Source: Aquabacterium sp. A7-Y
Lineage (GTDB): Bacteria; Pseudomonadota; Gammaproteobacteria; Burkholderiales; Burkholderiaceae_C
Reading direction: 5' to 3'
Length of the DNA: 45,542 nt
Assembly (NCBI RefSeq): GCF_026153205.1
Contig: NZ_JAPFBW010000047.1
Coordinates: 1-45,542, forward strand
Below are positions 7,921 through 15,235 of this stretch, piece by piece. Below the pieces are notes generated by a model that made no database searches, was not told the DNA's origin, and worked only from the letters and a program-made list of their open reading frames with translations. Within the stretch, counting starts at the first letter, position 1; each line of letters begins with the position of its first letter. The position numbers and the translations under genes are program-made.

Positions 7921-8600
7921 TGATCCGACTGATAGACATGCTCCGCAATTCCGGCTGGGGTCGCAACCTGACGCCCGCGGAGTTCGACCGTGTCGCCAGC
8001 GATGTGCGCGAGATCCGGGTCCCGGCCGGCGGCTACATCGGCCGCACTGGCGAGCCGGCGGAGCACTGGATCGGCATCATCGAGGGCCTCGCCAAGATGT
8101 CGGTCACCTCGCCCGAGGGCCGCACCGCGACGCTCGCCGGCGTGGTGGCCGGCGGCTGGTTCGGCGAAGGCTCGCTGTTGAAAAAAGAGCTGCGCCGCTA
8201 CGACATCATCGCGATCCGCGACACCCGCGTGGCGCTGCTGCCGCGCGCCAGCTTCGAATGGCTGCGCGGCACCAGCCTGCCCTTCAACCACTACCTGCTG
8301 AACCTGCTCAACGCGCGGCTGGGGCTGTTCATCGGCCTGCTCGAATACGACCGCCTGCTGGGCCCCGACGCCCGCCTGGCGCGCTGCCTGGCGAGCCTGT
8401 TCAATCCCGACCTCTATCCCGAACCAGGCCCCTATGTGGACCTGCTGCAGGTCGAGGTCGGCCTGCTCTCGGGCGTCTCGCGCCAGCGTGCCAATGTGGC
8501 GTTGCAGCGGCTGCAGCAGGCCGGCCTGATCCGCATCGAGCACCGCGGGCTGACGGTGCTGGACCTGGAAGGGCTGCGGCGTTTTGCCGGTGGCGGCTGA
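7920..8600 (+). CDS. Crp/Fnr-family transcriptional regulator
   Basis: 226 residues. N-terminal cyclic-nucleotide-binding-like beta-roll at about 20-130 (GGYIGRTGEPAEHWIGIIEG, then GGWFGEGSLL), dimerisation helix at about 135-160, and a C-terminal winged helix (VGLLSGVSRQRANVALQRLQ as the recognition part). No N-terminal cysteines like those of Fnr are present, so it is not an iron-sulphur oxygen sensor. The ligand is unknown; the GEGSLL segment lacks the full cAMP-binding RxA pattern as far as I can tell. It is followed 76 bases later by ureD on the same strand. It could control ureD, the upstream cassette, or something elsewhere. Confidence 0.88.
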   Translation: MIRLIDMLRNSGWGRNLTPAEFDRVASDVREIRVPAGGYIGRTGEPAEHWIGIIEGLAKMSVTSPEGRTATLAGVVAGGWFGEGSLLKKELRRYDIIAIRDTRVALLPRASFEWLRGTSLPFNHYLLNLLNARLGLFIGLLEYDRLLGPDARLARCLASLFNPDLYPEPGPYVDLLQVEVGLLSGVSRQRANVALQRLQQAGLIRIEHRGLTVLDLEGLRRFAGGG

Positions 8601-8676
8601 GGCGCGCGCACGCCGCCGAAGCGCTCTACACTGCCGGCTTTCCGCTGCGACGGCCCCGCGCCGACCGACACCGACC

Positions 8677-9513
8677 ATGGGCTGGCTGGGCCACCTCGAT
8701 CTCACCTACCGACGCGACGGCGGCCGCACCGTCGCCCACGACCGCCACGACGGACCGATGCGGGTGTTGGCGGCCCTCTACCCGGAAGGCCCGGGCATCT
8801 GCCATCACGTGCTGGTGCACCCGCCAGGCGGCCTGGTGGGCGGTGACGAGCTGCAGCTGCGCGTGCGCGTCGGACCCCAGGCTCACGCACTGCTGACGAC
8901 GCCGGGCGCAACACGCTTCTACCGCAGCGCCGGTGCTGAGGCGCTGCAGGACGTGCAGGCCACGGTGGCCGCGGGCGGGCGGCTGGAATGGCTGCCGCTG
9001 GAGACCATCGCCTACAGCGGCACGCGGGCGGTCAATCGACAGCGCTTCGAGCTGGAAGCCGGCGCCCAGATGATGGGTTGGGATCTGCTGGCCCTCGGAC
9101 TGCCGGCGGCCGGCCAAGGTTTCGAGCGCGGCAGCTTCGAGCAGCACCTGGAGTTGCCCGGCGTGTGGCTGGAGCGGGGCCTGCTGGATGCCGGTCAGCC
9201 GCTGACCCAGCGCCTGCTCGCCAGCCCGCTGGGCTGGGACGGGCAAAGCGTGCTCGCGACGATGTGGTGCGCCAGCGGCACGCCGTGGAGTTCTGCCGAA
9301 CGGCAGGCTTTGCTCGATGCGGCGCGCGAGGGGTGGCCCGAGCAGGCGGTGCCGCGGGCGGGGGCGACTTCGCCCGATGCGCGGGTGGTGGTGGTGCGGG
9401 CGCTGGCCGATCGAAGCGAGCCGCTGTGGCAGGCCTTGCAAGGCGTGCGGGCGCGCTGGCGGCGGGTGCTGTGGGACGGTGCCGATGTCGCTCCGCGGGT
9501 GTGGCGGACCTGA
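8677..9513 (+). CDS. ureD: Urease accessory protein UreD (UreH)
   Basis: 278 residues, normal for UreD, the scaffold that binds apo-urease and, with UreF and UreG, delivers nickel. Recognisable by LVHPPGGLVGGDELQL near the N-terminus, the PGATRFYRS segment, LPLETIAYSG, and an end in RVWRT, as in intact family members. The ATG at 8677 is chosen because the open frame upstream overlaps the regulator and does not look like UreD. It is normally followed directly by ureA; here ureA lies at 32534, about 23 kb away, with the urt block and a foreign island between. Nothing in the protein suggests loss of function. Confidence 0.93.
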   Translation: MGWLGHLDLTYRRDGGRTVAHDRHDGPMRVLAALYPEGPGICHHVLVHPPGGLVGGDELQLRVRVGPQAHALLTTPGATRFYRSAGAEALQDVQATVAAGGRLEWLPLETIAYSGTRAVNRQRFELEAGAQMMGWDLLALGLPAAGQGFERGSFEQHLELPGVWLERGLLDAGQPLTQRLLASPLGWDGQSVLATMWCASGTPWSSAERQALLDAAREGWPEQAVPRAGATSPDARVVVVRALADRSEPLWQALQGVRARWRRVLWDGADVAPRVWRT

Positions 9514-9550
9514 ACGCCGCCTTGCTGCTGCCACGTGGTGTCATCGAGCG

Positions 9551-9919
9551 CTACGGAAGGCCTTGCTCAGTGATTGGCGGAACGCCTGCGTAGCCAGGAA
9601 CGAAGGCAGCCACTGTGTCGGTCGAAAGACAGCTTGGCACATTGAATGTCCATGTTGCGCCGCTATCGCGCGAGAAGGCGACGACCGTGCGGTCAAGGGA
9701 TCGGCTCTCCTTGGGATACATCGGATGTTCATAGCTCGCCGTCACCCTGAGAAAGGCAACCCGATGCGCGTCGCCACCGAAGTAGTCGATTCTGCGAATC
9801 TCTTCCGATAACAAGCGCACGCCGGCCCTGCCTTCTGCGGCCAACTGCTGGATGATGCGGGCCCGAGTCTCCGCCACATCGACGCCGAGTCCGTCAGGAA
9901 CCTCGATCAGCGACTCCAA
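9551..9919 (-). CDS. Hypothetical protein, probably the C-terminal part of an interrupted gene
   Basis: About 122 residues from a TTG at 9919. The sequence reads like a real protein (segments LLSEEIRRIDYFGGDAHRVA and VAFSRDSGATWTFNVP), but I recognise no family. The same frame continues upstream through RENWTG to an in-frame TGA at 9947-9949, beyond which lies the Cys-rich secreted ORF that starts at 10132. So this may be the distal part of one ~190-residue secreted protein broken by a stop, or a separate coupled gene. Base composition here is visibly lower in GC (about 50-55% in lines I counted) than in flanking genes, consistent with foreign origin. Confidence 0.45.
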   Translation of the reverse strand: MESLIEVPDGLGVDVAETRARIIQQLAAEGRAGVRLLSEEIRRIDYFGGDAHRVAFLRVTASYEHPMYPKESRSLDRTVVAFSRDSGATWTFNVPSCLSTDTVAAFVPGYAGVPPITEQGLP

Positions 9920-9946
9920 GCCCGTCCAGTTCTCCCGCGTGCGTTT

Positions 9947-10132
9947 TCACCGGGAAGGGCATACCTGAGCGCATTTCGTACAGTAAAAGCTGCTCTTGGA
10001 ATAGGCGCCGAAATAGGGCCAATGAAGACAGGAGTCGCTGCATGTGCTGTTCCAAGGACATTGGGCAGAAGCCAATGTTGGGAATCCGAAGAGGAATACA
10101 GCACCGAGAAAGGACGCAAAAAGCTGGGACAT
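9947..10132 (-). CDS. Small secreted Cys-rich peptide (hypothetical)
   Basis: 61 residues. The start at 10132 is decided by a strong ribosome-binding site (AAGGAGG, 4 bases before ATG); the longer open frame upstream has no such site. Residues 1-23 form a signal peptide with a hydrophobic core FLGAVFLFGF and cleavage after LASA; the mature part of about 38 residues has six cysteines, enough for three disulphides. No family recognised. The TGA stop at 9947 is in frame with the 122-residue ORF downstream, so the real product could once have been longer. A 7-bp inverted repeat lies 40 bases upstream. Confidence 0.55.
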   Translation of the reverse strand: MSQLFASFLGAVFLFGFPTLASAQCPWNSTCSDSCLHWPYFGAYSKSSFYCTKCAQVCPSR

Positions 10133-10171
10133 ATCGCCTCCTTGAGTGTGAAAGCCCAGACAGAAGATCAC

Positions 10172-10189
10172 GAGGTGAACGCTCACCTC
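10172..10189. promoter_or_regulatory. Inverted repeat upstream of the Cys-rich ORF
   Basis: Perfect arms GAGGTGA and TCACCTC around ACGC, 40 bases before the start of the Cys-rich peptide on the minus strand. Candidate operator or leader hairpin. The rest of 10133-10396 shows no gene; an 11-base motif, AACACCCGTAC, occurs twice in it. Confidence 0.3.
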
Positions 10190-10396
10190 ATCACGCCTGG
10201 TCAGTTTGGCTCGGCGCGCGGTACCTTCAACCGCCAATGTCAGCAACACCCGTACGAGTAGCCATGCCGACGAGGTGCGCTCCTTCCCACTGTCCGACCC
10301 GTTGCGCGAGAGGACAGACAAGAACCCTATCCGGGCGAGTCGCGCAGTCGCCATTGACGCTACGAACACCCGTACCCGCCACGCCACCGTGCGGTG

Positions 10397-10687
10397 TCAA
10401 ATCGACATCGACCGCCTCACCCCGTCCACCTCCATCGAGCTGCCCGCACCGCGCGCGATGACCCGACCGATGTCCTTGATCACCGAGGGCTGGATGCCTT
10501 CGGTGGGATCGTCCAGGATCAGCAGCTTGGGGGACGGGCGTGCGCGCGCCACGGTAGGCCAGCCCATGCGCAGGTTTTCCGGGATCGACAGCTGGCCGAA
10601 GATCTCGCGACCCTGCGACACATAGGCCAGGCCCTGGCGCACCCGCTCGTAGGACGGGGTCGGCATGTCGATGAGCAGGTCGGCCAA
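10397..10687 (-). pseudogene. Deleted second copy of urtE
   Basis: A 96-residue open frame that aligns in patches with the intact UrtE ending at 22139. Shared blocks include YERVRQGLAYV, LLILD(D/E)PTEGIQPSVIKDIGRVI and the C-terminal GVRR(S/L)MSI, with matching DNA right to the stop (TCAAATCGACATC on the + strand). The N-terminal Walker A half is absent. One internal deletion removes the ABC signature region (SGGQQQ), another removes the segment between DIGRVI and SGAGSSME. The Walker B catalytic Glu is Asp. It cannot be an active ATPase. Matched blocks differ by scattered substitutions, so the copy is old or came from a diverged relative. It is on the same strand as the intact gene and borders the island. 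Confidence 0.85.
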
Positions 10688-10693
10688 CGCCTA

Positions 10694-10845
10694 AGACAAC
10701 GCGATCATCGAAAGCTTCTTCAACACATCGAAGGTAGAACGTGTCCATCAGATGCGCTACGACAGCCGCGCCTGGCCCGACTGGACATCGTCAACTGGAT
10801 CGAGAGGTCCTACAAGCGCCAGCGAATTCGCTCCGACGTCGACGA
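10694..10845 (+). mobile_element. IS3-family transposase (orfB) remnant
   Basis: Reading + frames, DNAIIESFFNTSKVERVHQM matches the region around the catalytic Glu of IS3-type DDE transposases (usual form xESFFsTLKxE). After one frameshift near 10772 the next frame continues as RLARLDIVNWIERSYKRQRIRSD, matching the conserved C-terminal block (IExFYNRxRxHS). Only this C-terminal piece is present; no inverted repeats or target duplication found. It abuts the broken urtE copy and so marks the left edge of the island. Confidence 0.75.
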
Positions 10846-11169
10846 CCTGAGCCGCGCAGCCCAGCACGGCCTACCCTCGGCGGCATGACCTGCTGCACGT
10901 GGGAAACGAGGCTGGATCATTTCTATTGCAAGCCGTCACATCTAGGGGAGCGGCGCGGGCACATCACGCCTAGATTGAGGCTCATGAGCCGCTCACCCTG
11001 CGCATTAGATGCACGTTCCGTCGCTTCCGCAGCAGCGGCCGTCCGGCAGCACCGCGTTCGTCACATGAGTTCCCGATTCGCCGAGCGTGGTCCATCCTCC
11101 CGTCATGCGCAAGGCTTCAACGCCGGCGCCGGTCGCCCGACACCATCGCGCGCACTTCAGGAGAGTCTC
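10846..11169 (+). other. Non-coding left border of the lipid-PKS island
   Basis: About 320 bases with no gene I can support; the open frame running through it continues into the hydrolase but has no protein-like features before ATG 11170. It contains an interrupted inverted repeat, TCTAGG at 10941-10946 and CCTAGA at 10969-10974, 22 bases apart, which might be a regulator site in the promoter region of the cluster. No clear -35/-10 pair was found. Confidence 0.35.
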
Positions 11170-12075
11170 ATGGACGCCACCGCCCCTGAGCTCATCGAGT
11201 ATTGCGCGCGCGACGGCGCCCGCGCATCGTTGCGCGCCTATCGCGCCGATCACGCCGCCGCACCGGTCGTGATATGTCTGCCCGCGATGGGCGTCAAGGG
11301 CGCTTTCTACACGGACCTGGCGCTGGCGTTGCGCCAGGGCGGCGTGCACGCGGTGCTGAGCGATCTGCGCGGCGTCGACACGAGTTCGGTGCGCGCCTCA
11401 CGCGCCTGCGATTTCGGCTACGACCAGGTTCTGCGTCTCGACCTGCCCGCGCTCACGGAAAAGGTCCACGAATGCTTCCCGGCGAGCCGCCGCTGGCTCC
11501 TCGGACACAGCCTCGGCGGCCAGTTGAGCGCGCTCTACCTGAGCGTGCAGCCGGAAGCGGCCGATGGACTGATCCTGATTGCCGCCTGCAACGTGCACCA
11601 CAAGGGTTGGTCGGGGCTGATGCGCTGGCGTGTGCTCGGCACGACCCTCCTGTTCCGCTCGCTCGGCACCCTGCTCGGCTACGTACCGGCCGGGAGATTC
11701 GGCTTCGCCGGAAACGAAGCGCGCACGATGGTGCGCGACTGGTCGAACAACTGCCTCACCGGGCGCTACGAGATCGTGAATGGCACGCACGACTATGAAC
11801 GCTCGCTGCGGCAACTGACCAAGCCCGTGCTCGCGATCTCCTTCGAGCTCGATCGGCTTGCGCCGCGCGCATCGGTGGAGAACTTGCTGCGCAAGCTCGA
11901 GAACGCACCGGTCACGCGACGCCACTTCGCTCCGGACGCCACGGGCCTCGAGAAGGCAAGTCACTTCAACTGGGCGAAGCGCCCGCAGGTGGTCGTACAG
12001 ACGATCCAGGCCTGGATGCACAGGGGGCAAGTCCTCGATCCGGCGCCTACGACGCTGTGTGCACAAGACAGGTGA
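11170..12075 (+). CDS. Alpha/beta hydrolase, first gene of the lipid-PKS cluster
   Basis: 301 residues. Nucleophile elbow GHSLGG with Ser114; upstream strand VVICLPAMGVKGAFY carries the oxyanion segment, and a late LAISFELDRLAP plus HFNW supply plausible Asp and His. The start is fixed by AGGAGAG four bases before ATG 11170. Family: serine-aminopeptidase-like/COG4757-type hydrolases. In this setting it may hydrolyse or transfer an acyl group from the lipid product or a precursor; no substrate can be named. Alanine GCG and leucine CTC are more frequent than in the flanking urease and transporter genes, which holds for the whole run to 22061 and supports a foreign origin. Confidence 0.8.
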   Translation: MDATAPELIEYCARDGARASLRAYRADHAAAPVVICLPAMGVKGAFYTDLALALRQGGVHAVLSDLRGVDTSSVRASRACDFGYDQVLRLDLPALTEKVHECFPASRRWLLGHSLGGQLSALYLSVQPEAADGLILIAACNVHHKGWSGLMRWRVLGTTLLFRSLGTLLGYVPAGRFGFAGNEARTMVRDWSNNCLTGRYEIVNGTHDYERSLRQLTKPVLAISFELDRLAPRASVENLLRKLENAPVTRRHFAPDATGLEKASHFNWAKRPQVVVQTIQAWMHRGQVLDPAPTTLCAQDR

Positions 12076-12124
12076 CGTCACCGCGCGCTCGGCAGCGACA
12101 CGTATCTACACAGGGAGAAGGACG

Positions 12125-13108
12125 ATGCTGTATCCGGAGCATGAGGAGCAGTACGGGGCGCTGTTCACATCCGATGATCCGACCGGCTTCAAGCGGCGCA
12201 AGGTCATCGATGACGCCTATCTCCACCGCATTCAGCGCAAGCATTTCCTGCTCTTCGACGTACTGCCGCTTTTCGGAACGCTGCTGGCGATCGGACTGCT
12301 GCCCTTGTATCCCATCGGTGCGGCCGAGGTCGGCGTCGCGGTCGCGCTCTGGATCCTGACGGGTTTCGGCATCTCCGTCGGCTATCACCGGCTGTTCGCT
12401 CATGCGACGTTCAAGACTCACCCGTGGGTCGCCGCAGCGCTTGCGATCTTCGGCGCCATGGCAGGCCAGGGCGCATTGATCTCGTGGGTTGCGATGCACC
12501 GCCGCCATCACGAGTTCAGCGACCGCGAAGGCGACATGCACTCGCCGAATCTGAGCGGCAGCGGCTTCAAGGGCAAGCTGCGCGGCTTCGTGCACGCGCA
12601 TTTCACCTGGATGATGGCGCACCCGTATCCGAACGTCGTGCACTACGCCCCGGACCTGCTGCGCAACCACACGCTGATGTTCATCAGCCGCCACTACTAC
12701 GCCTGGATTCTGCTCGGGTTCGCGCTGCCCGCGGCGCTGTGCGGCATCGTGACACTGTCCTGGTCGGGCGTGCTGACCGGTTTTCTATGGGGCGGATTCG
12801 TGCGCATGTTCGTGCTCGAGCACGGCATCTGGTCGCTCAATTCCATTTGCCACCTGACCGGCACGCGCCGCTTCAAGACGCGCGACCAGAGCCGCAACAA
12901 TGCCTGGCTCGCCCCGTTCACGTTCGGCGAGGCATGGCACCACAATCACCACGCCTTTCTCTATTCCGCCTCGTTCGGACTGTCCTGGTATCGCATCGAT
13001 CCGGGCTACTGGTTGATCCGTCTGCTTGCGACGCTCGGCCTGGCCAGCGAAATCAAGGTGCCGGACCCGGGCCAAGTCCAGGCGCGCCTGGCGACGTCCG
13101 GCGGCTAG
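12125..13108 (+). CDS. Membrane fatty-acid desaturase (acyl-CoA delta-9 type)
   Basis: 327 residues. Three histidine clusters of the di-iron membrane desaturases are in place: HRLFAH (88-93), HRRHH (125-129) and HHNHH (272-276), with hydrophobic segments between them. These enzymes introduce a cis double bond into an acyl chain using O2 and an electron donor, in the inner membrane. Length and motif spacing match the DesC/stearoyl-CoA desaturase type. The start, ATG 12125, follows a GGGAGAAGG purine run. Within this cluster it probably supplies the olefin later used by the cyclopropane-synthase-like methyltransferase. Confidence 0.92.
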   Translation: MLYPEHEEQYGALFTSDDPTGFKRRKVIDDAYLHRIQRKHFLLFDVLPLFGTLLAIGLLPLYPIGAAEVGVAVALWILTGFGISVGYHRLFAHATFKTHPWVAAALAIFGAMAGQGALISWVAMHRRHHEFSDREGDMHSPNLSGSGFKGKLRGFVHAHFTWMMAHPYPNVVHYAPDLLRNHTLMFISRHYYAWILLGFALPAALCGIVTLSWSGVLTGFLWGGFVRMFVLEHGIWSLNSICHLTGTRRFKTRDQSRNNAWLAPFTFGEAWHHNHHAFLYSASFGLSWYRIDPGYWLIRLLATLGLASEIKVPDPGQVQARLATSGG

Positions 13109-13156
13109 ACGCTTCGAATGGTTCCACTTCGATTTCCCCATCAAGGAAGGTAGCGC

Positions 13157-13450
13157 ATGAGCACGGCAGCCGTTGAAGTGACACCCGAGGACAAGTCGGT
13201 CGACGCTGAGAGCCTGGAGCGTTGGTGCATCGACTACATTGCACGCACGCTGAATATTCCGGCGAGCGAGATCCATCCGGACGGGGAGTTTCACAGCTTC
13301 GGCCTCGATTCGGCCGTGGCCACCGCCATGATCCTCGATCTTGAGGAATGGCTCGGCATCGAAGTGCCGCCGTCGGCGATCTTCGAGCAGGTGACGATCA
13401 GCAATCTCGTCACGGATCTGATGGCGAAGTTGGCCGCCGCGAAACGCTGA
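13157..13450 (+). CDS. Free-standing acyl carrier protein of the lipid-PKS cluster
   Basis: 97 residues. Predicted phosphopantetheine attachment at Ser52 in FGLDSAVATAMI; the DSxx helix and following LEEWLGIEVPPSAIFE are typical of PKS-type carrier domains that work with fatty acyl-AMP ligases. ATG 13157 follows AAGGAAGG (13144-13151). It probably receives the fatty acyl group from the FAAL encoded at 15236 and carries it past tailoring enzymes or to the ketosynthase. The next gene begins 11 bases after its stop. Confidence 0.9.
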   Translation: MSTAAVEVTPEDKSVDAESLERWCIDYIARTLNIPASEIHPDGEFHSFGLDSAVATAMILDLEEWLGIEVPPSAIFEQVTISNLVTDLMAKLAAAKR

Positions 13451-13461
13451 CGGGGCGCGCC

Positions 13462-14379
13462 ATGAGTGTATCGGTCGAAGTGCAGCCGCGTCCGCATGAG
13501 GACGCCGAGTCCGGCTACGGCGGCTCGGCACATGCCATCCAGTACCACTACGACGTGAGCCGTGAGTTCTATCGCCTGTGGCTCGACGAAACGATGACCT
13601 ACTCCTGCGCGCTGTGGGAGGATGGTGACGACCTTGCGCGCGCGCAGCATCGCAAAATCGACTACCACTTGGCCCAGGCGCGCGCCGCGCATGCCCGCAC
13701 GGTGCTGGACGTGGGCTGCGGTTGGGGTGCGCTGCTGCGCGCGGCGGCGAACTGTGCCATGGTCGAGCGTGTCGTCGGGCTCACATTGAGCCCGGATCAG
13801 GCGGCGTTCGTGCGCTCGCTCGGCTTGCGCAACACCGACGTGCGGCTCGAAAGCTGGACCGCACACGAACCGATCGCACCCTACGATGCGATCGTGTCGG
13901 TGGGCGCGTTCGAGCACTTTGCCAAACCCGAGGACAGCGTCGCAGACAAGATCGCCGTGTACCGCGACTTCTTCCGCCGCTGCCACGCGTGGCTGTCAGT
14001 CGACGGGCGCTTGTCGCTGCAGACGATCGCGTTCGGCAGCATGAAGCGCGAAGAGGCAAGCGCCTTCATCAACAACGAGATCTTTCCGGCCTCGGACCTG
14101 CCACGCCTCGGCGAGATCGCCGAGGCGGCGGACGGGATCCTGGAGATCGTGCAAGTGCGCAACGACCGCCTGCACTACGCCAAGACCTTTGAAGTGTGGG
14201 CGCAGAACCTGCGCGCGCACCGCGACGCGGCGATCGATCGAGTCGGTGAGGACGTGGTGAAGCGCTACGAGCGTTATCTGAAGCAGTCGTCCATGGGCTT
14301 CTACATGGGCAAGCTCGCGCTCTATCGGGTGACGCTGCGTCCGATCTCCGCGCGCTGGGCGACCATGGCGGTGGCGTAG
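13462..14379 (+). CDS. Cyclopropane-fatty-acyl-synthase-like methyltransferase
   Basis: 305 residues. SAM-binding motif VLDVGCGWG at 81-89, preceded by the CFA-family signature HYDVSREFYRLWLDETMTYSCA (29-50). These enzymes transfer a methyl from SAM to a cis double bond of an acyl chain, giving a cyclopropane or a methyl branch. It is shorter than E. coli Cfa (about 380 residues) and lacks its N-terminal extension, as do mycolic-acid-type and furan/branched-acid-type relatives. Combined with the desaturase and the flavoenzyme at the end of the cluster, it predicts a cyclopropane, methyl-branched or furan-like acyl tail. Whether it acts on ACP-bound or phospholipid chains is unknown. Confidence 0.87.
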   Translation: MSVSVEVQPRPHEDAESGYGGSAHAIQYHYDVSREFYRLWLDETMTYSCALWEDGDDLARAQHRKIDYHLAQARAAHARTVLDVGCGWGALLRAAANCAMVERVVGLTLSPDQAAFVRSLGLRNTDVRLESWTAHEPIAPYDAIVSVGAFEHFAKPEDSVADKIAVYRDFFRRCHAWLSVDGRLSLQTIAFGSMKREEASAFINNEIFPASDLPRLGEIAEAADGILEIVQVRNDRLHYAKTFEVWAQNLRAHRDAAIDRVGEDVVKRYERYLKQSSMGFYMGKLALYRVTLRPISARWATMAVA

Positions 14380-14438
14380 CGGGTATCGCCTGTTCGTTGG
14401 TGTAGGCGCCATTGGGTGCAGTGCGAGAGGAGCATGCC

Positions 14439-15230
14439 GTGAGCAGGGTTTCAGGCAAGGATGCCGGCGCGAGGGAGGCCATGGCGCAGCTTTTCTGTTT
14501 CCCGCATGCGGGTGGCAGCGCCGCGAGCCTGAACGCCTGGATCCGACGCCTGCCCGCGACGATTGCGCTCGAGCGCGTCGAGCTGCCGGGGCGCGATCCC
14601 GCTTCGGCACAGCGACCGTACACGCGCGTGCCGCCATTGCTGCCGCACCTTTTCCCGCGCCTTGCGGCGCGCGTCGATCGTCCATTCGCGCTCTACGGCC
14701 ACAGCCTGGGCGCACTCGTCGCGTTCGAGTTCGCGCGCTGGGCGCGTCGCGAGGACTACGGCGCGCCGCTCGCCCTCTTCGTTTCGGGACGGCGTGCGCC
14801 GCAATGTCCGCTCGCGCTCGGCGCGCTGCACGGTCTGCCGGAGCCCGAATTGATGGCGCGGCTCGCCGAGTTCGGCGGCACGCCGGAAGGTGTCATGCGC
14901 CAATCGAAGTGGCGCGACCATCTCCTGCCGGCGCTGCGGGCCGATCTCGAAATGTCGGATCGCTACGTCTACGAACCGCAACCGCCGCTCGCTTGTCCGC
15001 TGTACGCGTTTCGCGGCGTCGCCGACAGCATCGCCACCGAAGCGGAGGTGGGCGCCTGGGGCGCGCAAACCACCGGGCCCTTCATGATGAGAACACTGCC
15101 GGGCGCGCACTTCTTCTCCAGCGAAGGCATAGCCCGGCTCGCCGACGTGGTGGTCGCCGAGCTCACGCGCGCAGCCTGCGCCGACGCCGCCGCGCCCGAC
15201 ACGCGGGCAGTCGCGCCCGCCACCGTCTGA
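14439..15230 (+). CDS. Type II thioesterase
   Basis: About 263 residues from GTG 14439, chosen because AGAGGAG lies 7 bases before it; ATG 14412 and ATG 14481 are alternatives. Hallmarks of PKS/NRPS-associated thioesterase II are all visible: LFCFPHAGGSAASLN near the start, VELPGRD, the nucleophile Ser89 in GHSLGALVAFE, and a late PGAHFF histidine. It would clear mis-primed or stalled acyl groups from the carrier proteins, or take part in release. Its position between the methyltransferase and the FAAL supports membership of the same operon; the FAAL starts 5 bases after its stop. Confidence 0.9.
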   Translation: MSRVSGKDAGAREAMAQLFCFPHAGGSAASLNAWIRRLPATIALERVELPGRDPASAQRPYTRVPPLLPHLFPRLAARVDRPFALYGHSLGALVAFEFARWARREDYGAPLALFVSGRRAPQCPLALGALHGLPEPELMARLAEFGGTPEGVMRQSKWRDHLLPALRADLEMSDRYVYEPQPPLACPLYAFRGVADSIATEAEVGAWGAQTTGPFMMRTLPGAHFFSSEGIARLADVVVAELTRAACADAAAPDTRAVAPATV

Positions 15231-15235
15231 CGCCG

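Noticed and set aside
9947..9949. Selenocysteine recoding at the in-frame TGA
   Set aside because: No selenocysteine insertion hairpin recognised just after the TGA and no selenoprotein family resemblance; an ordinary stop or a disrupting mutation is simpler.
10397..10687. A second functional urtE
   Set aside because: Lacks Walker A and the ABC signature and has Asp in place of the catalytic Glu.
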